Source: Anas platyrhynchos (lineage: Eukaryota; Chordata; Aves; Anseriformes; Anatidae). Taken from it: 64,000 nucleotides of DNA. The stretch lies in NCBI RefSeq assembly GCF_047663525.1, contig NC_092612.1:2327501-2391500 (forward strand), read 5' to 3'. The notes beneath the pieces were generated by a model, which was given only the letters and a program-made list of their open reading frames with translations, was not told the DNA's origin and ran no database searches. Position numbers and translations under genes: made by a program. Positions 50,750-60,827 of this stretch are shown one piece after another (positions within the stretch are counted from its first letter, which is position 1; each line of letters begins with the position of its first letter).

Positions 50750-50757
50750 TATAAATA
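50750..50757 (+). promoter_or_regulatory. TATA box of the beta-protein gene at 52,754
   Basis: TATAAATA, preceded by the promoter block homologous to the one at 40,650-40,781. Exon 1 is about 50,780-50,817, ended by GTAAGT at 50,818. Confidence 0.85.
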
Positions 50758-52753
50758 CACTTTCCGTGCAAGGTTCTTCTCACTACTTCTCTTGACTTGT
50801 TCTCTGCGGTACACTGAGTAAGTCTGATTTGACAACTATAAAAATACTGAGTTTAATGTTATTTTAGCGTAAGTTTTGTTAAACTTGGGACTAAAACCTC
50901 TATCAGAGACATTAGTAAGCATCTTTCTACAGATGTTTTTTTGTCTGATGGATAAAGGCTGTAAAATAAAAGGAAGAGTTTTTCAAGACTCCTTTGGGCT
51001 ACTAAATTTATGAGAGAATTGGGAAATTTTACTCTCCATTTAGAAAATTTCTCAGAAAAGTACTAAGAATAGATTTTAGCTCTGTTTTTACATATATGCC
51101 ATGCATAGGAAATTTGTCAGTTGTTAAGTGGGGGAATTTCCTAGACGACTGTTGAAGTAAAACCTCATTGTTTGAAGGTAGTTCAGTGTAACTACAGAGA
51201 TGCAGCATTGCTTTTATTCTTAATCTGTCCATCCTTAGCTAATTTATTTGGAGTCCCAACAAATTACACCTGGTGATGGTTCGATACTATTACATAATGT
51301 AACTGTGGAAAATAAGCTTTCATTTCTAATTAATAAAATGTGACTTTGCTAGCATTTTAATGTGTTCTTATAAAGATGGAGGTAAGCATTTTTTTGGGTC
51401 AAAGCTAAATTCTAACCTGAAGGTATTTGGGGAAAAATAGCAGACATGCTTCCCCTCTCCCTGAAGAATGATGTATTTGAGAATCCTTTTGAGTATATTT
51501 GAAATTACTTTTGAGAATACAGCTGAGACAAGTAAATAGATGTGAGTTCATTGCCCTGCCTATTCCCTATGCTAGCATCTGGTACAAGGTAACACTGAGC
51601 TCCTGAAGTCAGGGAAAGTAGCTTTTAAGATACTTTCATTTTATGCTTTGTGGTTTAATTGTTTATTATAAAGTGTTTTTGGCTACATAATTTAAGAACC
51701 TGTATATCACTTCTCCATACATAAGACTTATTGATTTTATAGATTAGCTCCAAATTATCCTCCCTCTACCTTTAGAAGCATTCTGCATTTACTTACTGTG
51801 AGGAGTGCTTTAAAGCTGCCATATCCCCTAGTCCTCACTTTCAAACGTTTAAGGACAGTAATTTAATACACTGCAGCACACAGGGCTTAACTGAGAACAA
51901 ATTAATACTTTTTCCTTATTCTTCACTGTACCATGTCTTTGATTTACAAGTTTAAAAATTAGTGTGATGCTATACCACGGAGAACTAGCTTGTATGTAGA
52001 GATTTAATGTGAAGAAAGAAATAACCATTATTAAATTTGTCTGTACCCAAGCCCCAATCTAGAGCTGCAAGTTTTGCATTCGGGTTGGCAAAACCATTCA
52101 TCCACAATTTAAATATTGTAAGTGTGGTGTTTTACTTATTAAAACGGTATTTTTAATCCCCCTTTTATTCTTAGCCTTTATTTCTTCTGTGCTTTAATGG
52201 AACAATGCTCGGTAATACCAGAAATTTGCATGGAAAATAGAAGACGTTAAGCAGGCTGCTAAACAGATCACTCGGTACTCAATTCTATTGAAAACCTGGC
52301 TCTCCCCGCCCTTTGCACCCCTCTCTGTAAAAAAAAAGAATGTAGGCACTGCCCTGAGAGGCTGCCCGTGGGAGGAGGAAGGAGGCTGCTGGAACAAGAC
52401 CCAACGCATCTCCAGAAAATACTGCAAGAGATGAGCTTTTAGAGCACACGTGAGGTTTGGAATTGGCACACAGGAAAAGGGCCAGATTTTCGCTCCTAGA
52501 GGATGAGGAGGGAGCATGATTAAAGCAGCAAATTAGAAAAGATAAATAGGTGCAGGCTAAGTAAAATGTTGTTGAGCTGGGGAGAGAAGCTATGCTGTTT
52601 TCTTTATTCAAATTATCTCTCTTAAGATCTCTTGGAGTCAAGCATAGAAGTATCAGCAGCCAAGCACACGGGGTATATTTGTTTTTTTTTCCCCTATTTT
52701 CCTCCCCTCTAACTTCACAATGAAATTGCAGGACCCTCCTCCGCAGCCAGGCA

Positions 52754-53161
52754 ATGGCTTCCGAGCAGCTGGCATGCAGCAACCCCTGCGAGGCGAAGTG
52801 TCCTCAGCCCCTGGCTGCCAGCAGCAACGAGCCCTGCGTGGTTGCCTGCGGTGACTCCCGGGTGATCATCTACCCACCACCCGTCGTCGTCACCTTCCCA
52901 GGGCCCATCCTCACCACCTACCCCCAGCAAACAGTGGTGGGAGCCTCAGAGCCCTCTGAGGTGGCCCTGGCGGAGCCCCCTGCTGCAGCCCCCCTGCCAG
53001 CAGAGGCCCAGGGGAGGCTGGAGGCTGCAGTGGAGAAACTCACCCCGCAGGTTATCGCTCGCCCAGAGCCTCGGTGCGCTCCTAAATACTCCTACACATA
53101 TTCTTCCCAATGGACACATCCATGCAACTTGTACCGCTCTGGAAAACGGTGGACATACTGA
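52754..53161 (+). CDS. Atypical corneous beta-protein with Ala/Glu-rich tail, 135 residues
   Basis: Residues 1-63 are beta-protein: Cys at 8, 12, 16, 28 and 32, [20 protein letters not shown] at 23-42, then [20 protein letters not shown] at 44-63. After that it departs from the family. Residues 65-95 are rich in Ala, Pro and Glu, with a helix-like [14 protein letters not shown], and the end is aromatic and basic (Tyr, Trp, Lys, Arg) with two Cys but no Gly repeat or CGPC/CLPC end. ATG lies 22 bases after the acceptor (CAG ends 52,731); intron 50,818-52,731; poly(A) signal AATAAA at 53,605-53,610. The TTYPQQ motif and promoter tie it to the gene at 42,386. It may correspond to the described beta-like epidermal differentiation proteins (EDbeta type), but I cannot confirm this. 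Confidence 0.9.
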   Translation: MASEQLACSNPCEAKCPQPLAASSNEPCVVACGDSRVIIYPPPVVVTFPGPILTTYPQQTVVGASEPSEVALAEPPAAAPLPAEAQGRLEAAVEKLTPQVIARPEPRCAPKYSYTYSSQWTHPCNLYRSGKRWTY

Positions 53162-53614
53162 GCTGGGATGTGAAGCGGCTTCAGGTAGCTCAAGCCCCTG
53201 GCAATGCAGGAGGGCTGAGCGGCCAGGCAGGAGCTCAGCATTGGGCATCGCCTGGCTCCAGCTGGAGGAGAGCTGTGAACACTCAGCACCTGTGAGAGGC
53301 AGCTCATGTGTGCAGTTTCTCCTTTTGCCTTTAGCTTAGGTTTGTTAGCCTCTGGCTTTCTGGTTTAGTCATCTGCTTACATTGTGCTTTGTTTACTTCA
53401 GTTACGTTATTGACACTGAGTCTAGAGAGGTGACTTAGGATGCTAGAAATTGCACACAGCAACTGCACCGAAGGAAAAAAAAAATATATAGGCTGCATCA
53501 CTTTGGTCCTGGTGATAAACCAGACCACAGTGAACCCCCAGAAAGATAATCTTTATATTATGTACAATTTTGTTCCAGAATTGTAGAAAAGCTGTCTCCT
53601 TCCAAATAAATTTT

Positions 53615-54955
53615 CTATACCAAACTATGACTTTTGGTTTTCATTACAACATAATTGCTGCCTTTTTCTTTCACTTCTCAATTGAATTTATAGTATATTT
53701 ATTCGTTGTCATAGGTATTTCATGTTTCCTCTTTGTGCACAAGTATCACAAAATCACACACACACTTTTCTACATGATCTCATTAGATATGAGCTTAATA
53801 TTTGACAGCCCCCAGGACCAACCTGAGTCTCTGACAGTTGCCACTTCTCAGGTAATGATCTGTGCCAAATTTCCCGTGTCCATCTCAGGACAGAGCAACT
53901 TTCCAACACTTGGCCCCAAGCCCCAAGTAAGGCATGCCTTGCTGGGTGCAGCTCTCCAGGTGGAGAAACCCAGGGCCTAGGCATAGCCTTCCAACACACA
54001 GCATGGAGCTTCCCTGAGGCCATAAGACTGAAAGGAAGCTCCAGAGATACCTGCAGAGGAAAGCAAAGGCAGTAGACATGCTGCAGGGTGAAAACTTGGT
54101 GCATCACAACTGGTGGGTGGCAACGATAAGCACAAGTTTCCAATGAGCTGAAAAAACATTGCTTTGTGTCCCAATAAAAATTTTCTTTTGTCTTTCCATC
54201 GAGAGGAAAGGAAAAGTGTATCAATTTCCTCTATACTAAATTGTTTTTAATGTGAAAATATGCATAATTTTCCCACAGGATCAACAAGAAAGAAACACTT
54301 AACTAGTTTAGTTTCCATTCCTCTATAAATCATTAAAAGCATAAATCTGAATTTTGCCTTTAAATCTATTTGTATTAGTGAAGTTAATTATTTGATAGCA
54401 ACTTTCCCACATTTTATTTCAAAATGTTTTCTAAGAGAAAAACAGTGCTTCCACAAAAATGTTACCAAACCCACTTGCCATCTGGTATTTCACATCATCA
54501 CCAATGTATAAAGATATCTCGCATCAAAGTGAAGACAAAATTCAGACAAGAAATTTTATTGATGCAATACAGATTCTTTAATATGAATGGAAAATGCAGT
54601 AGAAATTGAAAGAAAAAAAAAAAAAAAGGAAACAAGAGAAAAAAAAAACAAAAAAAAAAACACAGAAACAATGAAATGGAATCACAGAAATACTAAAGCT
54701 GCAGCAAGTTACAACACAGGACTTCACCTCAAAGATTTCCCCTTCTTAACACCATTCAGGAACCTCAGATCTGGGCAGAGAGGGGAGACACACGAGGATG
54801 AGCACTGCTCTACTGTATTGCAGATAGAGGGGAGCTTTAAAAAGGCATTGTTAATATCCTGAAGGCCCCAGATATATATCTGCAAGGTTATTTGCAAAAA
54901 AGAAAGGAGCAGTAGATTAAAGTAGCTGCTTTGGCATAGGTGAAAGAGGGACTGA
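53615..54955. other. Intergenic, nothing recognised
   Basis: AT-rich between two convergent genes. It includes an A-rich purine tract at about 54,607-54,661. Confidence 0.6.
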
Positions 54956-55049
54956 AAGATTTATTCTGCATCTGGTGGTAGAAATCAAGGGCAGCTGTTT
55001 GTAAAGGCTCAAGGCAAATGCAGCACTGCATTCCATAGGCCTTTGGAGT

Positions 55050-55484
55050 TTAGCAGGGCCCGCAGTTGCCACTGAGGTACCTGTGGTTTAGAGCCCAACC
55101 TCCGTATCCGCAGCTCCCAAAGGCTCCATAGCCCCCATAACCTCCAATGCCTCCATAGCCCAAAAGGCCTCCATAACCCCCAAGGCCTCCAGAGCCCAAA
55201 AGGCCACCATAACCCCCAAGGCCTACAGAGCCCCCAAAGGCACCACGGCCTCCAAAAGTGCCACCAAAGCCCCCTGCAACAGCCGGGACTCCCGCCGAGC
55301 CGACCACAGCATGCTGAGGGAAGGAGCTGAGGATGGGCCCAGGCAAGGTGAGCACCGTGGCTGGGGGCTGGATCACCACCGTAGAGTCGGGGCACTGCCG
55401 CACGCAGGGCTCATTGGCGCTGTCAGCCAAGGGGGCCGGGGCAGCCACCCCACACACAGGGGCAAACAGGCTGGAGCAGGACAT
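55050..55484 (-). CDS. Claw/scale-type beta-keratin, 144 residues (minus gene)
   Basis: A structural protein of hard epidermis. It starts [20 protein letters not shown] and has NEPCVRQC at 24-31. The beta core follows ([23 protein letters not shown], about 35-57), then a Gly-rich domain of GGYGGL-type repeats (about 71-128), and it ends GNCGPC. The domain order and N-terminus match chicken claw keratins as I remember them. ATG at 55,484 follows an acceptor (exon 2 from 55,504). The intron, 55,505-55,925, is 421 bp, four times the size of its paralogues' introns. Exon 1 is about 55,926-55,965; poly(A) signal AATAAA at 54,960-54,965. It is divergent from the gene at 57,067. Odd residues compared with paralogues: Phe for Cys at 7 and WALNHRYL instead of WRRG-RYL near the end. 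Confidence 0.95.
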   Translation of the reverse strand: MSCSSLFAPVCGVAAPAPLADSANEPCVRQCPDSTVVIQPPATVLTLPGPILSSFPQHAVVGSAGVPAVAGGFGGTFGGRGAFGGSVGLGGYGGLLGSGGLGGYGGLLGYGGIGGYGGYGAFGSCGYGGWALNHRYLSGNCGPC

Positions 55485-55988
55485 CCTCCAATTTGAAGGC
55501 AAAGCTGCGAGAGAAGGCAGAGCTGGGGTCAGAACATCATCACATTGCAAATACCCTGTTGCCCTCCTGTACTTGGAGCTTCTGCCCCAGGAAAGGCTCT
55601 GCACCAAGTAAATCAGTCAGAGCATAAGCACAGTTTTCACTTGGACAGCTGGTGTGAACAACTTGATTTCCCTGATACGGAGGACACAGGAAAAAACACA
55701 TCATCCAAAGCACATAGAAAGAGAGCCAAAGGACTCAATTTCATTGGAATGCTCAAAGCACCATGCCTAAAAAATTCAATATCCATCCTTTCTGTAGCTA
55801 TGAAACACTACATTAAAACCAAGCCTATACAACACTGCAAAAACAAAGGCAGAACCCACACCAATACATGCAATTGATGAAATGACTGCTGAGGAATAGA
55901 AGAGGCACATAAAGCATGGACTTACCCGAGTGATGCAGTAAGAGACAAGTGGAGGACGCAGGATAGAGGGCTGTGGAGCCCTCAGCTC

Positions 55989-55995
55989 TTTTATA
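55989..55995 (-). promoter_or_regulatory. TATA box of the claw-type gene at 55,050
   Basis: TATAAAA on the minus strand, about 60 bases before the donor. Confidence 0.85.
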
Positions 55996-56040
55996 CCTGC
56001 TAGAGACAGCCTGCAGCATCGGGCAGGTGGCATTGGACAA

Positions 56041-56067
56041 AGCCCCAGATATTCATGCAATAAAGCC
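56041..56067 (-). promoter_or_regulatory. Conserved upstream element, gene at 55,050
   Basis: Minus-strand reading GCTTTATTGCATGAATATCT, followed by GGGGCT. The same element lies at a similar distance upstream of the other three intact claw-type genes. The two copies at 56,041 and 56,806 face away from a centre near 56,436. Confidence 0.6.
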
Positions 56068-56805
56068 ATCATGAATCATGACAAACACAGAGATGCAGGG
56101 CAATTATATCCCTCCACATTGGGGACTTTGAGACTCAAACGCGTCCTGGGGAATGGGGAGGTGATGGGAGGAACAGGCTGCGACACAACTACATGAAAGG
56201 CCAGCCACTCCTGAACCTGACCTCATGGCAACAATAAACTCTGATTTCTTCCTAATCCCAAACTTTGTCTATGTGGAAGAGTCATGGGTATTTAGCAGAA
56301 GAAGTGCTTTGAAACCCTCTGCACAGCCAGCATGCCTGTCATTACTTCCCTTTTATTGGCTGGTAAACAGAGGTGGTATAAGTTTGGGTAAAGGGATGAA
56401 GCTGTCCCACCCACTTGAAGAAGACAAAACACCATCACAATGTACAGGCAAGGGCTGCAAAGCATTTGGGTGGGAATTGAGGAGCATCCCTAACCATTGC
56501 CCTTCTTCTTGCCCTATGGGGCATGCGGTACTCCTTGCTCTCCAATACACCTATAGACCAAGCAAAGAACTGTGGCAGTGTTGGCGTTATGGTTGAAGCC
56601 CAATAACCCTGGGAATTAGAAATTCATTGTTGTTTCTTGTTGCTGTGAGGTCAGCTTTAGAAGCCAATGACCCTTCATATAGGTGACAATCATGGTTTCT
56701 TCTTCCCATCACCTCCCTGTTCCCCAGGGCAGGTTTGTATCTCAGTGTCCCCGATGGTGAAAGATATAATTGCCTCACACCTTCACGTGTTTAAAAAAGG
56801 GTTTC
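56068..56805. other. Shared upstream region of the divergent claw-type pair
   Basis: No gene. The two halves are inverted, diverged copies of each other around a centre near 56,436 (for example the AGGTCAGCTT and CCCCAGGG-containing stretches). The left half also matches, reversed, the upstream region of the gene at 60,393. Confidence 0.7.
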
Positions 56806-56835
56806 AGCTTTATTGCATGAATATCTGGGGCTTCC
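56806..56835 (+). promoter_or_regulatory. Conserved upstream element, gene at 57,067
   Basis: AGCTTTATTGCATGAATATC followed by TGGGGCTTCC, about 45 bases before the altered TATA box. Confidence 0.6.
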
Positions 56836-56876
56836 AACACCGCATCCTGCCCCTTGCCACGGGCTCTATGGGAAAG

Positions 56877-56884
56877 ATGTAAAA
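56877..56884 (+). promoter_or_regulatory. Altered TATA box of the claw-type gene at 57,067
   Basis: Reads GATGTAAAAGGG where the paralogue at 60,204 reads GATGTATAAAAGGG: two bases (TA or AT) are missing, leaving TGTAAAA. The flanking promoter and exon 1 are otherwise almost identical, so transcription from this promoter may be weakened. Confidence 0.7.
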
Positions 56885-57066
56885 GGGCTGAGGGCTTTGC
56901 AGCCCTCTATCCCACTTCCTCCACTTGTCTCTAAACAGATCACCTGGGTAAGTCGTGCTCTTGGAGGCTTCTCGGGGCTCTCTCCCTGCCTCCATCAATA
57001 CAGCCTCTCCCCAGACCCTTGCCTAACTCTGCCTGCCCTTTGCAGTACTCCTTGCCTACGTGGAAG

Positions 57067-57501
57067 ATGTCCTGCTCCAGCCTGTGTGCCCCGGTGTGTG
57101 GGGTGGCTGCCCCGGCCCCGCTGGCTGACAGCGCCAACGAGCCCTGCGTGCGGCAGTGCCCCGACTCCACCGTGGTGATCCAGTCCCCGGCCACAGTGCT
57201 CACCTTGCCCGGACCCATCCTCAGCTCCTTCCCTCAGCACGCCGTGGTCGGCTCGGCAGGAGTCCCGGCTGTTGCAGGGGGCTTTGGCGGCACTTTTGGA
57301 GGCCGTGGTGCCTTTGGGGGCTCTGGAGGCCTTGGGGGTTATGGTGGCCTTTTGGGCTCTGGAGGCCTTGGGGGATATGGAGGCCTTGGGGGTTACGGAG
57401 GCCTTGGCGGCTATGGGGGCTATGGAGCCTTTGGGAGCTGCGGATATGGTGGCTGGCGCCGGGGCCTCAGGTACCTCAGTGGAAACTGCGGACCATGCTA
57501 G
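57067..57501 (+). CDS. Claw/scale-type beta-keratin, 144 residues (plus gene)
   Basis: [20 protein letters not shown] start, NEPCVRQC at 24-31, beta core about 35-57 with one change (Ser for Pro at 40), Gly-rich repeat domain, and CGPC end. Intron 56,948-57,045 (98 bp, donor GTAAGT, acceptor TTTGCAG); exon 1 about 56,905-56,947. ATG lies 22 bases into exon 2. Poly(A) signal AATAAA at 57,812-57,817. Its 3' flank matches, in reverse, that of the gene at 63,190, so these two are partners in the inverted duplication. The coding frame is intact although the TATA box is altered. Confidence 0.95.
   Translation: MSCSSLCAPVCGVAAPAPLADSANEPCVRQCPDSTVVIQSPATVLTLPGPILSSFPQHAVVGSAGVPAVAGGFGGTFGGRGAFGGSGGLGGYGGLLGSGGLGGYGGLGGYGGLGGYGGYGAFGSCGYGGWRRGLRYLSGNCGPC
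57303..57420 (+). repeat. Coding minisatellite for GGYGGL-type repeats
   Basis: Imperfect 15-30 base units of GGAGGCCTTGGGGG type encode the Gly-rich domain. Equivalent tracts differ in length between paralogues (the gene at 63,190 is 54 bases shorter). Confidence 0.8.
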
Positions 57502-57817
57502 GCCCACCTATGGCTCCAGTCTGTGATGAAGGAGAGCTCTGCAGTTGCCCTGAAATTTTCCCACCTGATGTTGCCATTAAAGGCTCCGCTTTATCATCAT
57601 CGGGCTCAAGATCTTGGAGGCATGGCACCTGCATGGGGCTCCTCTGTGCTTCTCCTTCCTGTTTGAGCTTTGCTTTAGGAATCAATGCCCCACAATGATG
57701 CAGCCAAGAATTGGACGCCTCCTGTTGCAAGGCTGCTGCTCACCAACGCTCTGCCTTCTGCTAGGAGTCAGGGACTACACTTCTGCCACCTCCCTAATCC
57801 CCTGGACCTGAAATAAA

Positions 57818-59656
57818 AGCTCTGTTAAAACACATTCTGGACCCTGTCTTTTCTGTGACACTTCCTCCATTCGCTTCTTCCTGTGAGGAGTGGGAGCTGC
57901 CATCGGGGAGTCCTCAAGAGTACCACAGGCACTCCCTCATATCCTCCAAAGGCCCTGCACACATGGCCATTACAAGAAGGTCACCACAGCCTCCCCAAGG
58001 GCAAACGCCTGGTTAAAGTCACCAGGGAGGCCAAGGGGCAGAGGAAGGAGGCTGAGGGACCCCACCAGCCTTTACTCCAACCTGATCGGTTTCCCTCCTC
58101 TTCCTACCACATCTGCATAGAGCACTGGCAAGCTTTTCCCCACCACTGGGCCAGAAGCTCTTCCCTGGATACACAGCTTGCCTACCTGTAGCTGATGGAC
58201 ACAGCTCTGGCCAAGTAGGACAGCAGTGCTCCACACAGCTCCATGCTGCAGACATGCTGCCAGGCCTTGGCTGCCCTTCCTCACACACCAGCACACAAAG
58301 CAATCTGCATGGCCAGGCCCCCAGAACACCGGGCCATAACAGCCGTGAGGAGACACGCCTGCTGCCTCCCACCACTCTGCCCTCACCCAGCATGCATGGG
58401 ATGCTATGTGAGGCAGCACCCAGTGGTTGGCTGGCGGCCCTTGCAATGGAGCCTGGGGAGTTGTGTGGACGGGCAGAAATGCCATTTTTCCCTTCCCCTG
58501 CCTTGACAATTATGGGTGATGCATGTTCTCCTGAGCCCCCACCACTGACCAACGTGCTGCCAAGCTGCTCTTCTTGACTTCCCTCGCAGGAACAGTCTCA
58601 AAGAAAGACCACTGTGCAGAGCCAGGATCACACAATCAGAAGAGGTTTGGGAAAGGAAGGGACATGAGGTGGGTACGGACACGAACTGCCTACTCAAGGC
58701 GTTTGTGCTCCCTGGATCTGGATGGCTGCAATGGGTACATGGATGTGAGGGGAACCTGGGGCAGACTTGGTTGTGTCTCCTTCACCCCTTCCCAGTGCCA
58801 CCACCTGCAGCTGTGCATGTGGGCACAGTCAGCAGGTGGCAGCAGCCCTGACCATGCAGTGGCCATCTCTCTGTCTCCCCAGACCTCCATGGCTGACCAT
58901 AGAAAAGGCAATATAAAGAGGTCAAACATGCTGTGGTGGCTGTGCGAGTTCTCTGTCATGTTCTCCAAGTAGTATTGGGGATGTGTTGCCTTTGTACCCG
59001 GTGAGAGAAGGGAGGAGGTTCAGGGGCCTGTCCTCTACAAGACCCACTGGGGCCTCTGATCTTCAGTCGTAATGCCCTGCCCCAGCGGCCCAAAGACCAC
59101 AGTAGCAAAGGCAGGAGTGCAGTCAGCAGCCCAACTGCCCTGGCTCTGAGTTTTGGGGGAAGTCTGGAAGAAGAATGATGAAGAAATACCATGGGTCAAG
59201 AATGTGGTGCAACAGAGCTTTTATTGAAGGTCCAGGGAAGCAAAGAGATGGCAGAAGGGCAGCCCCTGGGCAGAGGCAGCCTCCAACTCCTTGCAAGATG
59301 CAGAGAGGAGGAGAGCAGCAGCCAGCCACAGGAAAAGGCATTTCCATGAGGTTGCATTGTCATGGGGCCGCAAGTCCTGAAGCAAAGCTCGTCAGGGACA
59401 TGATAAAGTGAGAGCTAGGCCCCATGCAGGCACATGACCTCCAAGCTCTGGAGACGGGTGACGCCAAAGAGGAGCTTTTCCTGCTGGTGTCATGTCGGGA
59501 CGTTCCAGAACAGCTGAGGAGCTCTCCTTCTTCAGGGGCAGGAGCCAGACGAGGGCTTAGCAGGGCCCACAGTTGCCACTGAGGTACCTGAGGCCCCGAC
59601 GCCTGACACCGTATCCGCAGCTCCCAAAGGCTCCATAGCCCCCATAGCCGCCAAGG
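57818..59656. repeat. Left arm of a large inverted repeat (partner about 60,728-62,867)
   Basis: Read in reverse it matches the right arm. The stretch 58,120-59,145 pairs with 61,240-62,540 at very high identity: about 150 translated codons starting at 58,552 and at 62,108 differ at only a few positions. No gene is recognised in 57,818-59,219; long open frames there appear in both arms only because the DNA is nearly the same. The left end of similarity fades into the gene at 57,067, which pairs with that at 63,190. Confidence 0.9.
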
Positions 59657-59657
59657 C
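59557..59657 (-). pseudogene. Truncated claw/scale-type beta-keratin, C-terminal remnant
   Basis: Only the last 33 or so codons remain ([15 protein letters not shown], then [10 protein letters not shown] and stop TAA at 59,557-59,559), together with a 3' untranslated region reaching AATAAA at 59,220-59,225. At 59,657 the coding sequence stops abruptly and joins DNA that matches, reversed, the region ending near 56,453. No core, N-terminus, intron or promoter follows. It mirrors the 3' half of the gene at 60,393 and is a breakpoint relic of the inverted duplication. Confidence 0.85.
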
Positions 59658-60139
59658 CTTGCCTGTACAGGGTGATGGTGAGTGTTTGGAATTTTCTGCA
59701 AGTGGGTGGGATGACTTCATCTGTTTACCCAAACTTCTACCACCTCCGTTTACCACCCTGTGAAATGGAAGTAATGACAGGTGTGCTTTCTGTGTACAGT
59801 GTAGCACAGTGCTTCTTCAGCAAAATACCTCTGACTCTTCCACAGAGACAAAGTTTGGGATTAGGAAGAAATCAGGGTTTATTGGTGTTGTGAGGTCAGC
59901 TTCAGCAGTTGGTGACTTTCACATAGTTGCATGTCACAGTCTGTCCCTCCCGTCAACTCCTGTTCCTGTGGGCATGCTTTTGCCTCATTTTCCTTGGTGG
60001 GGAGGGATACAATTGCCCTGACTCCACGTTTGCCGTGATTTGTGCTGGCTTTATTACACGAAAATTTGAGGCTTGTAATTGCATGAATAACTGACGGATA
60101 TAATTGCCCTGCATTTACATGCATGTCATGAAGGGTGTC
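59658..60139. other. Upstream flank of the claw-type gene at 60,393
   Basis: No gene. The segment is a diverged reverse copy of about 55,990-56,460, sharing for example the text AAAGTTTGGGATTAGGAAGA near 59,850. It is therefore the normal upstream region of this gene family, here abutting the truncated remnant. Confidence 0.7.
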
Positions 60140-60169
60140 AGCTTTATTGTATGAATATCTGGGGCTTCC
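60140..60169 (+). promoter_or_regulatory. Conserved upstream element, gene at 60,393
   Basis: AGCTTTATTGTATGAATATC followed by TGGGGCTTCC, 35 bases before the TATA box. Confidence 0.6.
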
Positions 60170-60203
60170 ACATCTGTTTCTAGCTACGGGCTCTCGTACG
60201 ATG

Positions 60204-60210
60204 TATAAAA
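60204..60210 (+). promoter_or_regulatory. TATA box of the claw-type gene at 60,393
   Basis: TATAAAA; exon 1 begins about 60,232 and ends at the GTAAGT donor at 60,274. Confidence 0.88.
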
Positions 60211-60392
60211 GGGCTGAGGGCTTTGCAGCCCTCTATCCTGCTACCTCCACTTGTCTCTAAACAGATCACCTGGGTAAGTCGTGCTCTTGGAGGCTTCTCG
60301 GGGCTCTCTCCCTGCCTCCATCAATACAGCCTCTCCCCAGACCCTTGCCTAACTCTGCCTGCCCTTTGCAGTACTCCTTGCCTACGTGGAAG

Positions 60393-60827
60393 ATGTCCTG
60401 CTCCAGCCTGTGTGCCCCTGTGTGCGGGGTGGCTGCCCCGGCCCCGCTGGCTGACAGCGCCAACGAGCCCTGCGTGCGGCAGTGCCCTGACTCCACCGTG
60501 GTGATCCAGCCCCCGGCCACGGTGCTCACCTTGCCCGGACCCATCCTCAGCTCCTTCCCTCAGCACGCCGTGGTCGGCTCGGCGGGAGTCCCGGCTGTTG
60601 CAGGGGGCTTTGGCGGCACTTTTGGAGGCCGTGGTGCCTTTGGGGGCTATGGAGGCCTTGGGGGTTATGGTGGCCTTTTGGGCTCTGGAGGCCTTGGGGG
60701 TTATGGAGGCCTTGGCGGCTATGGAGGCCTTGGCGGCTATGGGGGCTATGGAGCCTTTGGGAGCTGCGGATATGGCGGCTGGCGTCGCGGCCACAGGTAC
60801 CTCAGTGGCAACTGTGGGCCCTGCTAA
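60393..60827 (+). CDS. Claw/scale-type beta-keratin, 144 residues
   Basis: The best preserved member here: [51 protein letters not shown], a Gly-rich domain with five GGYGGL-like units, then [18 protein letters not shown]. Intron 60,274-60,371 (98 bp); ATG is 22 bases after the TTTGCAG acceptor. Poly(A) signal AATAAA at 61,160-61,165. It converges with the gene at 63,190, and its 3' part is mirrored by the remnant at 59,557. Confidence 0.96.
   Translation: MSCSSLCAPVCGVAAPAPLADSANEPCVRQCPDSTVVIQPPATVLTLPGPILSSFPQHAVVGSAGVPAVAGGFGGTFGGRGAFGGYGGLGGYGGLLGSGGLGGYGGLGGYGGLGGYGGYGAFGSCGYGGWRRGHRYLSGNCGPC

Noticed and set aside
58019-58552. Long minus-strand open frame conserved in the mirror copy at 62,108-62,725
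   Set aside because: The two copies match because the arms are nearly identical DNA. No domain, promoter or splice layout was seen, and all frames are equally conserved.
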